Source: Leucaena leucocephala (Eukaryota; Streptophyta; Magnoliopsida; Fabales; Fabaceae). From it: a DNA stretch of 64,000 bases. The position numbers and the translations under genes are program-made. This document shows, in pieces, positions 34,841 through 49,900 of the stretch. Within the stretch, counting starts at the first letter, position 1, and the number at the start of each line of letters is the position of its first letter. The stretch is taken from the NCBI GenBank assembly GCA_037074615.1, contig CM073552.1, positions 23,784,019 through 23,848,018 of the forward strand. The letters run 5' to 3'. The notes beneath the pieces were generated by a model. The model was not told the DNA's origin, made no database searches, and worked only from the letters and a program-made list of their open reading frames with translations.

Positions 34841-37800
34841 CAAAACGCTAAAATCCTCAGACTGTCCGAAATGGCACTTTTCGGCTCCGGTGGCGGCCGG
34901 ATTGGAAAATTTCTACAGGGCAGCGTGGATCTCCATAAATTACAAAATAGGACTCCCTGGAAAGCTTGACGTGTCTACTTTCCAGATAAATTATCACGGG
35001 TCCCAGAAAAATTCATTCGGAGGCCGAAAACGCTAAAATCCTCAGACTGTCCGAAATGGCACTTTTCGGCTCCGGTGGCGGCCGGATTGGAAAATTTCTA
35101 CAGGGCAGCGTGGATCTCCATAAATTACAAAATAGGACTCCCTGGAAAGCTTGTCGTGTCTACTTTCCAGATAAATTATCACGGGTCCCAGAAAAATTCA
35201 TTCGGAGGCCGAAAACGCTAAAATCCTCAGACTGTCCGAAATGGCACTTTTCGGCTCCGGTGGTGGCCGGATTGGAAAATTCCTACAGGGCAGCGTGGCT
35301 CTCCATAAATTACAAGCTAGGACTCCATGGAAAGCTTGACGTGTCTACTTTCCAGATAAATTATCACGGGTCCCAGAAAAATTCATTCGGAGGCCGAAAA
35401 CGCTAAAATCCTCAAACTGTCCGAAATGGCACTTTTCGGCTCCGGTGGCGGCCGGATTGGAAAATTTCTACAGGGCAGCGTGGATCTCCATAAATTACAA
35501 GCTAGGACTCCATGGAAAGCTTGACGTGTCTACTTTCCAGATAAATTATCACGGGTCCCAGAAAAATTCATTCGGAGGCCGAAAACGCTAAAATCCTCAG
35601 ACTGTCCGAAATGGCACTTTTCGGCTCCGGTGGCGGCCGGATTGGAAAATTTCTACAGGGCAGCGTGGATCTCCATAAATTACAAAATAGGACTCCCTGG
35701 AAAGCTTGACGTGTCTACTTTCCAGATAAATTATCACCGGTCCCAGAAAAATTAATTCGGAGGCCGAAAAGCCCAAAATCCTCAGACTGTCCGAAAGGGC
35801 ACTTTTCGGCTCCGATGGTGGCCGGATTGGAAAATTCCTACAGGGCAGCGTGGATCTCAGAAAATTACAAGCTAGGACTCCCTGGAAAGCTTGTCGTGTC
35901 TACTTTCCAGATAAATTATCACCGGTCCCAGAAAAATTCATTCGGAGGTCGAAAATCCCAAAATCCTCAGACCGTCCGAAATGGCACTTTTCGGCTCCGG
36001 TGGGGGCCGGATTGGAAAATTCCTTACAGGGCAGCGTGGATCTCAGAAAATTACAAGCTAGGACTCCCTGGAAAGCTTGACGTGTCTACTTTCCAGATAA
36101 ATTATCACGGGTCCCAGAAAAATTCATTCGGAGGCCGAAAACGCTAAAATCCTCAGACTGTCCGAAATGGCACTTTTCGGCTCCGGTGGTGGCCGGATTG
36201 GAAAATTCCTACAGGGCAGCGTGGCTCTCCATAAATTACAAGCTAGGACTCCCTGGAAAGCTTGACGTGTCTACTTTCCAGATAAATTATGACCGGTCCC
36301 AGAAAAATTCATTCGGAGGCCGAAAACGCTAAAATCCTCAGACTGTCCGAAATGGCACTTTTCGGCTCCGGTGGCGGCCGGATTGGAAAATTTCTACAGG
36401 GCAGCGTGGATCTCAGAAAATTACAAAATAGGACTCCCTGGAAAGCTTGACGTGTCTACTTTCCAGATAAATTATCACCGGTCCCAGAAAAATTAATTCG
36501 GAGGCCGAAAAGCCCAAAATCCTCAGACTGTCCGAAATGGCACTCTTCGGCTCCGGTGGCGGCCGGATTGGAAAATTCCTACAGGGCAGCGTGGCTCTCC
36601 ATAAATTACAAGCTAGGACTCCCTGGAAAGCTTGACGTGTCTACTTTCCAGATAAATTATCACGGGTCCCAGAAAAATTCATTCGGAGGCCGAAAACGCA
36701 AAATCCTCAGACTGTCCGAAATGGCACTTTTCGGCTCCGGTGGTGGCCGGATTGGAAAATTCCTACAGGGCAGCGTGGCTCTCCATAAATTACAAGCTAG
36801 GACTCCCTGGAAAACTTGACGTGTCTACTTTCCAGATAAATTATCACGGGTCCCAGAAAAATTCATTCGGAGGCCGAAAAGCCCAAAATCCTCAGACTGT
36901 CCGAAATGGCACTTTTCGGCTCCGGTGGTGGCCGGATTGGAAAATTCCTACAGGGCAGCGTGGATCTCAGAAAATTACAAGCTAGGACTCCCTGGAAAGC
37001 TTGTCGTGTCTACTTTCCAGATAAATTATCACCGGTCCCAGAAAAATTCATTCGGAGGCCGAAAAGCCCAAAATCCTCAGACTGTCCGAAATGGCACTTT
37101 TCGGCTCCGGTGGTGGCCGGATTGGAAAATTCCTACAGGGCAGCGTGGATCTCAGAAAATTACAAGCTAGGACTCCCTGGAAAGCTTGTCGTGTCTACTT
37201 TCCAGATAAATTATCACCGGTCCCAGAAAAATTCATTCGGAGGCCGAAAACGCTAAAATCCTCAGACTGTCCGAAATGGCACTTTTCGGCTCCGGTGGTG
37301 GCCGGATTGGAAAATTCCTACAGGGCAGGGTGGATCTCCATAAATTACAAGCTAGGACTCCCTGGAAAGCTTGACGTGTCTACTTTCCAGATAAATTATC
37401 ACGGGTCCCAGAAAAATTCATTCGGAGGCCCAAAACGCTAAAATCCTCAGACTGTCCGAAATGGCACTTTTCGGCTCCGGTGGCGGCCGGATTGGAAAAT
37501 TTCTACAGGGCAGCGTGGATCTCCATAAATTACAAAATAGGACTCCCTGGAAAGCTTGACGTGTCTACTTTCCAGATAAATTATCACGGGTCCCAGAAAA
37601 ATTCATTCGGAGGCCGAAAACGCTAAAATCCTCAGACTGTCCGAAATGGCACTTTTCGGCTCCGGTGGCGGCCGGATTGGAAAATTTCTACAGGGCAGCG
37701 TGGATCTCCATAAATTACAAAATAGGACTCCCTGGAAAGCTTGTCGTGTCTACTTTCCAGATAAATTATCACGGGTCCCAGAAAAATTCATTCGGAGGCC

Positions 37801-40019
37801 GAAAACGCTAAAATCCTCAGACTGTCCGAAATGGCACTTTTCGGCTCCGGTGGTGGCCGGATTGGAAAATTCCTACAGGGCAGCGTGGCTCTCCATAAAT
37901 TACAAGCTAGGACTCCATGGAAAGCTTGACGTGTCTACTTTCCAGATAAATTATCACGGGTCCCAGAAAAATTCATTCGGAGGCCGAAAACGCTAAAATC
38001 CTCAAACTGTCCGAAATGGCACTTTTCGGCTCCGGTGGCGGCCGGATTGGAAAATTTCTACAGGGCAGCGTGGATCTCCATAAATTACAAGCTAGGACTC
38101 CATGGAAAGCTTGACGTGTCTACTTTCCAGATAAATTATCACGGGTCCCAGAAAAATTCATTCGGAGGCCGAAAACGCTAAAATCCTCAGACTGTCCGAA
38201 ATGGCACTTTTCGGCTCCGGTGGCGGCCGGATTGGAAAATTTCTACAGGGCAGCGTGGATCTCCATAAATTACAAAATAGGACTCCCTGGAAAGCTTGAC
38301 GTGTCTACTTTCCAGATAAATTATCACCGGTCCCAGAAAAATTGATTCGGAGGCCGAAAAGCCCAAAATCCTCAGACTGTCCGAAAGGGCACTTTTCGGC
38401 TCCGATGGTGGCCGGATTGGAAAATTCCTACAGGGCAGCGTGGATCTCAGAAAATTACAAGCTAGGACTCCCTGGAAAGCTTGTCGTGTCTACTTTCCAG
38501 ATAAATTATCACCGGTCCCAGAAAAATTCATTCGGAGGTCGAAAATCCCAAAATCCTCAGACCGTCCGAAATGGCACTTTTCGGCTCCGGTGGGGGCCGG
38601 ATTGGAAAATTCCTTACAGGGCAGCGTGGATCTCAGAAAATTACAAGCTAGGACTCCCTGGAAAGCTTGACGTGTCTACTTTCCAGATAAATTATCACGG
38701 GTCCCAGAAAAATTCATTCGGAGGCCGAAAACGCTAAAATCCTCAGACTGTCCGAAATGGCACTTTTCGGCTCCGGTGGTGGCCGGATTGGAAAATTCCT
38801 ACAGGGCAGCGTGGCTCTCCATAAATTACAAGCTAGGACTCCCTGGAAAGCTTGACGTGTCTACTTTCCAGATAAATTATGACCGGTCCCAGAAAAATTC
38901 ATTCGGAGGCCGAAAACGCTAAAATCCTCAGACTGTCCGAAATGGCACTTTTCGGCTCCGGTGGCGGCCGGATTGGAAAATTTCTACAGGGCAGCGTGGC
39001 TCTCCATAAATTACAAGCTAGGACTCCCTGGAAAGCTTGACGTGTCTACTTTCCAGATAAATTATCACGGGTCCCAGAAAAATTCATTCGGAGGCCGAAA
39101 ACGCAAAATCCTCAGACTGTCCGAAATGGCACTTTTCGGCTCCGGTGGTGGCCGGATTGGAAAATTCCTACAGGGCAGCGTGGCTCTCCATAAATTACAA
39201 GCTAGGACTCCCTGGAAAGCTTGACGTGTCTACTTTCCAGATAAATTATCACGGGTCCCAGAAAAATTCATTCGGAGGCCGAAAACGCAAAATCCTCAGA
39301 CTGTCCGAAATGGCACTTTTCGGCTCCGGTGGTGGCCGGATTGGAAAATTCCTACAGGGCAGCGTGGCTCTCCATAAATTACAAGCTAGGACTCCCTGGA
39401 AAACTTGACGTGTCTACTTTCCAGATAAATTATCACGGGTCCCAGAAAAATTCATTCGGAGGCCGAAAAGCCCAAAATCCTCAGACTGTCCGAAATGGCA
39501 CTTTTCGGCTCCGGTGGTGGCCGGATTGGAAAATTCCTACAGGGCAGCGTGGATCTCAGAAAATTACAAGCTAGGACTCCCTGGAAAGCTTGTCGTGTCT
39601 ACTTTCCAGATAAATTATCACCGGTCCCAGAAAAATTCATTCGGAGGCCGAAAAGCCCAAAATCCTCAGACTGTCCGAAATGGCACTTTTCGGCTCCGGT
39701 GGTGGCCGGATTGGAAAATTCCTACAGGGCAGCGTGGATCTCAGAAAATTACAAGCTAGGACTCCCTGGAAAGCTTGTCGTGTCTACTTTCCAGATAAAT
39801 TATCACCGGTCCCAGAAAAATTCATTCGGAGGCCGAAAACGCTAAAATCCTCAGACTGTCCGAAATGGCACTTTTCGGCTCCGGTGGTGGCCGGATTGGA
39901 AAATTCCTACAGGGCAGGGTGGATCTCCATAAATTACAAGCTAGGACTCCCTGGAAAGCTTGACGTGTCTACTTTCCAGATAAATTATCACGGGTCCCAG
40001 AAAAATTCATTCGGAGGCC
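34841..40019 (+). repeat. 14-monomer higher-order repeat, two units (period 2590/2589)
   Basis: The rare joint GGAGGCCCAAAACGC falls at 34836, 37426 and 40015, and the monomer types between follow the same order with a few local exchanges (for example at 36370-36560 versus 38960-39150). Confidence 0.85.
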
Positions 40020-41344
40020 CAAAACGCTAAAATCCTCAGACTGTCCGAAATGGCACTTTTCGGCTCCGGTGGTGGCCGGATTGGAAAATTCCTACAGGGC
40101 AGCGTGGCTCTCCATAAATTACAAGCTAGGACTCCCTGGAAAGCTTGACGTGTCTACTTTCCAGATAAATTATCACGGGTCCCAGAAAAATTCATTCGGA
40201 GGCCGAAAACGCTAAAATCCTCAGACTGTCCGAAATGGCACTTTTCGGCTCCGGTGGCGGCCGGATTGGAAAATTTCTACAGGGCAGCGTGGATCTCCAT
40301 AAATTACAAAATAGGACTCCCTGGAAAGCTTGACGTGTCTACTTTCCAGATAAATTATCACCGGTCCCAGAAAAATTAATTCGGAGGCCGAAAAGCCCAA
40401 AATCCTCAGACTGTCCGAAATGGCACTCTTCGGCTCCGGTGGCGGCCGGATTGGAAAATTCCTACAGGGCAGCGTGGCTCTCCATAAATTACAAGCTAGG
40501 ACTCCCTGGAAAGCTTGACGTGTCTACTTTCCAGATAAATTATCACGGGTCCCAGAAAAATTCATTCGGAGGCCGAAAACGCAAAATCCTCAGACTGTCC
40601 GAAATGGCACTTTTCGGCTCCGGTGGTGGCCGGATTGGAAAATTCCTACAGGGCAGCGTGGCTCTCCATAAATTACAAGCTAGGACTCCCTGGAAAACTT
40701 GACGTGTCTACTTTCCAGATAAATTATCACGGGTCCCAGAAAAATTCATTCGGAGGCCGAAAAGCCCAAAATCCTCAGACTGTCCGAAATGGCACTTTTC
40801 GGCTCCGGTGGTGGCCGGATTGGAAAATTCCTACAGGGCAGCGTGGATCTCAGAAAATTACAAGCTAGGACTCCCTGGAAAGCTTGTCGTGTCTACTTTC
40901 CAGATAAATTATCACCGGTCCCAGAAAAATTCATTCGGAGGCCGAAAAGCCCAAAATCCTCAGACTGTCCGAAATGGCACTTTTCGGCTCCGGTGGTGGC
41001 CGGATTGGAAAATTCCTACAGGGCAGCGTGGATCTCAGAAAATTACAAGCTAGGACTCCCTGGAAAGCTTGTCGTGTCTACTTTCCAGATAAATTATCAC
41101 CGGTCCCAGAAAAATTCATTCGGAGGCCGAAAACGCAAAAATCCTCAGACTGTCCGAAATGGCACTTTTCGGCTCCGGTGGTGGCCGGATTGGAAAATTC
41201 CTACAGGGCAGCGTGGCTCTCCATAAATTACAAGCTAGGACTCCCTGGAAAGCTTGACGTGTCTACTTTCCAGATAAATTATGACCGGTCCCAGAAAAAT
41301 TCATTCGGAGGCCGAAAACGCTAAAATCCTCAGACTGTCCGAAA

Positions 41345-43190
41345 TGGCACTTTTCGGCTCCGGTGGCGGCCGGATTGGAAAATTTCTACAGGGCAGCGTG
41401 GATCTCAGAAAATTACAAAATAGGACTCCCTGGAAAGCTTGACGTGTCTACTTTCCAGATAAATTATCACCGGTCCCAGAAAAATTCATTCGGAGGCCGA
41501 AAACGCTAAAATCCTCAGACTGTCCGAAATGGCACTTTTCGGCTCCGGTGGTGGCCGGATTGGAAAATTCCTACAGGGCAGCGTGGCTCTCCATAAATTA
41601 CAAGCTAGGACTCCATGGAAAGCTTGACGTGTCTACTTTCCAGATAAATTATCACGGGTCCCAGAAAAATTCATTCGGAGGCCGAAAACGCTAAAATCCT
41701 CAGACTGTCCGAAATGGCACTTTTCGGCTCCGGTGGCGGCCGGATTGGAAAATTTCTACAGGGCAGCGTGGATCTCAGAAAATTACAAAATAGGACTCCC
41801 TGGAAAGCTTGACGTGTCTACTTTCCAGATAAATTATCACCGGTCCCAGAAAAATTCATTCGGAGGCCGAAAAGCCCAAAATCCTCAGACTGTCCGAAAT
41901 GGCACTTTTCGGCTCCGGTGGTGGCCGGATTGGAAAATTCCTACAGGGCAGCGTGACTCTCCATAAATTACAAGCTAGGACTCCCTGGAAAGCTTGTCGT
42001 GTCTACTTTCCAGATAAATTATCACGGGTCCCAGAAAAATTCATTCGGAGGCCGAAAACGCTAAAATCCTCAGACTGTCCGAAATGGCACTTTTCGGCTC
42101 CGGTGGCGGCCGGATTGGAAAATTTCTACAGGGCAGCGTGGATCTCAGAAAATTACAAAATAGGACTCCCTGGAAAGCTTGACGTGTCTACTTTCCAGAT
42201 AAATTATCACCGGTCCCAGAAAAATTCATTCGGAGGCCGAAAACGCTAAAATCCTCAGACTGTCCGAAATGGCACTTTTCGGCTCCGGTGGTGGCCGGAT
42301 TGGAAAATTCCTACAGGGCAGCGTGGCTCTCCATAAATTACAAGCTAGGACTCCATGGAAAGCTTGACGTGTCTACTTTCCAGATAAATTATCACGGGTC
42401 CCAGAAAAATTCATTCGGAGGCCGAAAACGCTAAAATCCTCAGACTGTCCGAAATGGCACTTTTCGGCTCCGGTGGCGGCCGGATTGGAAAATTTCTACA
42501 GGGCAGCGTGGATCTCAGAAAATTACAAAATAGGACTCCCTGGAAAGCTTGACGTGTCTACTTTCCAGATAAATTATCACCGGTCCCAGAAAAATTCATT
42601 CGGAGGCCGAAAAGCCCAAAATCCTCAGACTGTCCGAAATGGCACTTTTCGGCTCCGGTGGTGGCCGGATTGGAAAATTCCTACAGGGCAGCGTGACTCT
42701 CCATAAATTACAAGCTAGGACTCCCTGGAAAGCTTGTCGTGTCTACTTTCCAGATAAATTATCACGGGTCCCAGAAAAATTCATTCGGAGGCCGAAAACG
42801 CTAAAATCCTCAGACTGTCCGAAATGGCACTTTTCGGCTCCGGTGGCGGCCGGATTGGAAAATTTCTACAGGGCAGCGTGGATCTCAGAAAATTACAAAA
42901 TAGGACTCCCTGGAAAGCTTGACGTGTCTACTTTCCAGATAAATTATCACCGGTCCCAGAAAAATTCATTCGGAGGCCGAAAACGCTAAAATCCTCAGAC
43001 TGTCCGAAATGGCACTTTTCGGCTCCGGTGGTGGCCGGATTGGAAAATTCCTACAGGGCAGCGTGGCTCTCCATAAATTACAAGCTAGGACTCCATGGAA
43101 AGCTTGACGTGTCTACTTTCCAGATAAATTATCACGGGTCCCAGAAAAATTCATTCGGAGGCCGAAAACGCTAAAATCCTCAGACTGTCC
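41345..43190 (+). repeat. 4-monomer higher-order repeat, period 740
   Basis: The alternation GGCGG/GATCTCAG, GGTGG/ACTCCATGG, GGCGG/GATCTCAG, GGTGG/GTGACTCTCC repeats every 740 bp (41899 and 42639 are equivalent points) for about two and a half units. Confidence 0.85.
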
Positions 43191-46100
43191 GAAATGGCAC
43201 TTTTCGGCTCCGGTGGCGGCCGGATTGGAAAATTCCTACAGGGCAGCGTGGCTCTCCATAAATTACAAGCTAGGACTCCCTGGAAAGCTTGACGTGTCTA
43301 CTTTCCAGATAAATTATCACCGGTCCCAGAAAAATTCATTCGGAGGCCGAAAACGCTAAAATCCTCAGACTGTCCGAAATGGCACTTTTCGGCTCCGGTG
43401 GGGGCCGGATTGGAAAATTCCTACAGGGCAGCGTGGCTCTCCATAAATTACAAGCTAGGACTCCCTGGAAAGCTTGACGTGTCTACTTTCCAGATAAATT
43501 ATCACGGGTCCCAGAAAAATTCATTCGGAGGCCGAAAACGCTAAAATCCTCAGACTGTCCGAAATGGCACTTTTCGGCTCCGGTGGCGGCCGGATTGGAA
43601 AATTTCTACAGGGCAGCGTGGATCTCCATAAATTACAAAATAGGACTCCCTGGAAAGCTTGTCGTGTCTACTTTCCAGATAAATTATCACGGGTCCCAGA
43701 AAAATTCATTCGGAGGCCGAAAACGCTAAAATCCTCAGACTGTCCGAAATGGCACTTTTCGGCTCCGGTGGTGGCCGGATTGGAAAATTCCTACAGGGCA
43801 GCGTGGATCTCCATAAATTACAAAATAGGACTCCCTGGAAAGCTTGACGTGTCTACTTTCCAGATAAATTATCACCGGTCCCAGAAAAATTCATTCGGAG
43901 GCCGAAAAGCCCAAAATCCTCAGACTGTCCGAAATGGCACTTTTCGGCTCCGGTGGTGGCCGGATTGGAAAATTCCTACAGGGCAGCGTGACTCTCCATA
44001 AATTACAAGCTAGGACTCCCTGGAAAGCTTGTCGTGTCTACTTTCCAGATAAATTATCACGGGTCCCAGAAAAATTCATTCGGAGGCCGAAAACGCTAAA
44101 ATCCTCAGACTGTCCGAAATGGCACTTTTCGGCTCCGGTGGCGGCCGGATTGGAAAATTCCTACAGGGCAGCGTGGCTCTCCATAAATTACAAGCTAGGA
44201 CTCCCTGGAAAGCTTGACGTGTCTACTTTCCAGATAAATTATCACGGGTCCCAGAAAAATTAATTCGGAGGCCGAAAAGCCCAAAATCCTCAGACTGTCC
44301 GAAATGGCACTTTTCGGCTCCGGTGGTGGCCGGATTGGAAAATTCCTACAGGGCAGCGTGGATCTCAGAAAATTACAAGCTAGGACTCCCTGGAAAGCTT
44401 GTCGTGTCTACTTTCCAGATAAATTATCACGGGTCCCAGAAAAATTCATTCGAAGGCCGAAAACGCAAAATCCTCAGACTGTCCGAAATGGCACTTTTCG
44501 GCTCCGGTGGCGGCCGGATTGGAAAATTCCTACAGGGCAGCGTGGATCTCCATAAATTACAAAATAGGACTCCCTGGAAAGCTTGTCGTGTCTACTTTCC
44601 AGATAAATTATCACCGGTCCCAGAAAAATTCATTCGGAGGCCGAAAACGCTAAAATCCTCAGACTGTCCGAAATGGCACTTTTCGGCTCCGGTGGTGGCC
44701 GGATTGGAAAATTCCTACAGGGCAGCGTGGCTCTCCATAAATTACAAGCTAGGACTCCCTGGAAAGCTTGACGTGTCTACTTTCCAGATAAATTATCACG
44801 GGTCCCAGAAAAATTCATTCGGAGGCCGAAAAGCCCAAAATCCTCAGACTGTCCGAAATGGCACTTTTCGGCTCCGGTGGTGGCCGGATTGGAAAATTCC
44901 TACAGGGCAGCGTGGATCTCAGAAAATTACAAGCTAGGACTCCCTGGAAAGCTTGTCGTGTCTACTTTCCAGATAAATTATCACCGGTCCCAGAAAAATT
45001 CATTCGGAGGCCGAAAAGCCCAAAATCCTCAGACTGTCCGAAATGGCACTTTTCGGCTCCGGTGGTGGCCGGATTGGAAAATTCCTACAGGGCAGCGTGA
45101 CTCTCCATAAATTACAAGCTAGGACTCCCTGGAAAGCTTGTCGTGTCTACTTTCCAGATAAATTATCACGGGTCCCAGAAAAATTCATTCGGAGGCCGAA
45201 AACGCTAAAATCGTCAGACTGTCCGAAATGGCACTTTTCGGCTCCGGTGGCGGCCGGATTGGAAAATTTCTACAGGGCAGCGTGGATCTCAGAAAATTAC
45301 AAAATAGGACTCCCTGGAAAGCTTGACGTGTCTACTTTCCAGATAAATTATCACCGGTCCCAGAAAAATTCATTCGGAGGCCGAAAACGCTAAAATCCTC
45401 AGACTGTCCGAAATGGCACTTTTCGGCTCCGGTGGTGGCCGGATTGGAAAATTCCTACAGGGCAGCGTGGATCTCCATAAATTACAAAATAGGACTCCCT
45501 GGAAAGCTTGACGTGTCTACTTTCCAGATAAATTATCACCGGTCCCAGAAAAATTAATTCGGAGGCCGAAAAGCCCAAAATCCTCAGACTGTCCGAAATG
45601 GCACTTTTCGGCTCCGGTGGTGGCCGGATTGGAAAATTCCTACAGGGCAGCGTGGATCTCAGAAAATTACAAGCTAGGACTCCCTGGAAAGCTTGTCGTG
45701 TCTACTTTCCAGATAAATTATCACCGGTCCCAGAAAAATTCATTCGGAGGCCGAAAACGCTAAAATCCTCAGACTTTCCGAAATGGCACTTTTCGGCTCC
45801 GGTGGGGCCGGATTGGAAAATTCCTACAGGGCAGCGTGGATCTCCATAAATTACAAGCTAGGACTCCCTGGAAAGCTTGACGTGTCTACTTTCCAGATAA
45901 ATTATCACCGGTCCAGGAAAAATTCATTCGGAGGCCCAAAACGCTAAAATCCTCAGACTGTCCGAAATGGCACTTTTCGGCTCCGGTGGCGGCCGGATTG
46001 GAAAATTTCTACAGGGCAGCGTGGATCTCCATAAATTACAAAATAGGACTCCCTGGAAAGCTTGACGTGTCTACTTTCCAGATAAATTATCACGGGTCCC

Positions 46101-46989
46101 AGAAAAATTCATTCGGAGGCCGAAAACGCTAAAATCCTCAGACTGTCCGAAATGGCACTTTTCGGCTCCGGTGGCGGCCGGATTGGAAAATTTCTACAGG
46201 GCAGCGTGGATCTCCATAAATTACAAAATAGGACTCCCTGGAAAGCTTGTCGTGTCTACTTTCCAGATAAATTATCACGGGTCCCAGAAAAATTCATTCG
46301 GAGGCCGAAAACGCTAAAATCCTCAGACTGTCCGAAATGGCACTTTTCGGCTCCGGTGGTGGCCGGATTGGAAAATTCCTACAGGGCAGCGTGGCTCTCC
46401 ATAAATTACAAGCTAGGACTCCATGGAAAGCTTGACGTGTCTACTTTCCAGATAAATTATCACGGGTCCCAGAAAAATTCATTCGGAGGCCGAAAACGCT
46501 AAAATCCTCAAACTGTCCGAAATGGCACTTTTCGGCTCCGGTGGCGGCCGGATTGGAAAATTTCTACAGGGCAGCGTGGATCTCCATAAATTACAAGCTA
46601 GGACTCCATGGAAAGCTTGACGTGTCTACTTTCCAGATAAATTATCACGGGTCCCAGAAAAATTCATTCGGAGGCCGAAAACGCTAAAATCCTCAGACTG
46701 TCCGAAATGGCACTTTTCGGCTCCGGTGGCGGCCGGATTGGAAAATTTCTACAGGGCAGCGTGGATCTCCATAAATTACAAAATAGGACTCCCTGGAAAG
46801 CTTGACGTGTCTACTTTCCAGATAAATTATCACCGGTCCCAGAAAAATTAATTCGGAGGCCGAAAAGCCCAAAATCCTCAGACTGTCCGAAAGGGCACTT
46901 TTCGGCTCCGATGGTGGCCGGATTGGAAAATTCCTACAGGGCAGCGTGGATCTCAGAAAATTACAAGCTAGGACTCCCTGGAAAGCTTG

Positions 46990-49900
46990 TCGTGTCTACT
47001 TTCCAGATAAATTATCACCGGTCCCAGAAAAATTAATTCGGAGGCCGAAAAGCCCAAAATCCTCAGACTGTCCGAAATGGCACTCTTCGGCTCCGGTGGC
47101 GGCCGGATTGGAAAATTCCTACAGGGCAGCGTGGCTCTCCATAAATTACAAGCTAGGACTCCCTGGAAAGCTTGACGTGTCTACTTTCCAGATAAATTAT
47201 CACGGGTCCCAGAAAAATTCATTCGGAGGCCGAAAACGCAAAATCCTCAGACTGTCCGAAATGGCACTTTTCGGCTCCGGTGGTGGCCGGATTGGAAAAT
47301 TCCTACAGGGCAGCGTGGCTCTCCATAAATTACAAGCTAGGACTCCCTGGAAAACTTGACGTGTCTACTTTCCAGATAAATTATCACGGGTCCCAGAAAA
47401 ATTCATTCGGAGGCCGAAAAGCCCAAAATCCTCAGACTGTCCGAAATGGCACTTTTCGGCTCCGGTGGTGGCCGGATTGGAAAATTCCTACAGGGCAGCG
47501 TGGATCTCAGAAAATTACAAGCTAGGACTCCCTGGAAAGCTTGTCGTGTCTACTTTCCAGATAAATTATCACCGGTCCCAGAAAAATTCATTCGGAGGCC
47601 GAAAACGCTAAAATCCTCAGACTGTCCGAAATGGCACTTTTCGGCTCCGGTGGTGGCCGGATTGGAAAATTCCTACAGGGCAGCGTGGCTCTCCATAAAT
47701 TACAAGCTAGGACTCCCTGGAAAGCTTGTCGTGTCTACTTTCCAGATAAATTATCACCGGTCCCAGAAAAATTCATTCGGAGGCCGAAAACGCTAAAATC
47801 CTCAGACTGTCCGAAATGGCACTTTTCGGCTCCGGTGGTGGCCGGATTGGAAAATTCCTACAGGGCAGCGTGGCTCTCCATAAATTACAAGCTAGGACTC
47901 CCTGGAAAGCTTGATGTGTCTACTTTCCAGATAAATTATCACGGGTCCCAGAAAAATTAATTCGGAGGCCGAAAAGCCCAAAATCCTCAGACTGTCCGAA
48001 ATGGCACTTTTCGGCTCCGGTGGTGGCCGGATTGGAAAATTCCTACAGGGCAGCGTGGATCTCAGAAAATTACAAGCTAGGACTCCCTGGAAAGCTTGTC
48101 GTGTCTACTTTCCAGATAAATTATCACCGGTCCCAGAAAAATTCATTCGGAGGCCGAAAACGCTAAAATCCTCAGACTGTCCGAAATGGCACTTTTCGGC
48201 TCCGGTGGTGGCCGGATTGGAAAATTCCTACAGGGCAGGGTGGATCTCCATAAATTACAAGCTAGGACTCCCTGGAAAGCTTGACGTGTCTACTTTCCAG
48301 ATAAATTATCACGGGTCCCAGAAAAATTCATTCGGAGGCCCAAAACGCTAAAATCCTCAGACTGTCCGAAATGGCACTTTTCGGCTCCGGTGGTGGCCGG
48401 ATTGGAAAATTCCTACAGGGCAGCGTGGCTCTCCATAAATTACAAGCTAGGACTCCCTGGAAAGCTTGACGTGTCTACTTTCCAGATAAATTATCACGGG
48501 TCCCAGAAAAATTCATTCGGAGGCCGAAAACGCTAAAATCCTCAGACTGTCCGAAATGGCACTTTTCGGCTCCGGTGGCGGCCGGATTGGAAAATTTCTA
48601 CAGGGCAGCGTGGATCTCCATAAATTACAAAATAGGACTCCCTGGAAAGCTTGACGTGTCTACTTTCCAGATAAATTATCACCGGTCCCAGAAAAATTAA
48701 TTCGGAGGCCGAAAAGCCCAAAATCCTCAGACTGTCCGAAAGGGCACTTTTCGGCTCCGATGGTGGCCGGATTGGAAAATTCCTACAGGGCAGCGTGGAT
48801 CTCAGAAAATTACAAGCTAGGACTCCCTGGAAAGCTTGTCGTGTCTACTTTCCAGATAAATTATCACCGGTCCCAGAAAAATTCATTCGGAGGTCGAAAA
48901 TCCCAAAATCCTCAGACCGTCCGAAATGGCACTTTTCGGCTCCGGTGGGGGCCGGATTGGAAAATTCCTTACAGGGCAGCGTGGATCTCAGAAAATTACA
49001 AGCTAGGACTCCCTGGAAAGCTTGACGTGTCTACTTTCCAGATAAATTATCACGGGTCCCAGAAAAATTCATTCGGAGGCCGAAAATGCTAAAATCCTCA
49101 GACTGTCCGAAATGGCACTTTTCGGCTCCGGTGGTGGCCGGATTGGAAAATTCCTACAGGGCAGCGTGGCTCTCCATAAATTACAAGCTAGGACTCCCTG
49201 GAAAGCTTGACGTGTCTACTTTCCAGATAAATTATCACGGGTCCCAGAAAAATTCATTCGGAGGCCGAAAAACCCAAAATCCTCAGACTGTCCGAAATGG
49301 CACTTTTCGGCTCCGGTGGTGGCCGGATTGGAAAATTCCTACAGGGCAGCGTGGATCTCAGAAAATTACAAGCTAGGACTCCCTGGAAAGCTTGTCGTGT
49401 CTACTTTCCAGATAAATTATCACCGGTCCCAGAAAAATTCATTCGGAGGCCGAAAACGCTAAAATCCTCAGACTGTCCGAAATGGCACTTTTCGGCTCCG
49501 GTGGTGGCCGGATTGGAAAATTCCTACAGGGCAGCGTGGCTCTCCATAAATTACAAGCTAGGACTCCCTGGAAAGCTTGTCGTGTCTACTTTGCAGATAA
49601 ATTATCACCGGTCCCAGAAAAATTCATTCGGAGGTCGAAAATCCCAAAATCCTCAGACCGTCCGAAATGGCACTTTTCGGCTCCGGTGGGGGCCGGATTG
49701 GAAAATTCCTTACAGGGCAGCGTGGATCTCAGAAAATTACAAGCTAGGACTCCCTGGAAAGCTTGACGTGTCTACTTTCCAGATAAATTATCACGGGTCC
49801 CAGAAAAATTCATTCGGAGGCCGAAAACGCTAAAATCCTCAGACTGTCCGAAATGGCACTTTTCGGCTCCGGTGGTGGCCGGATTGGAAAATTCCTACAG

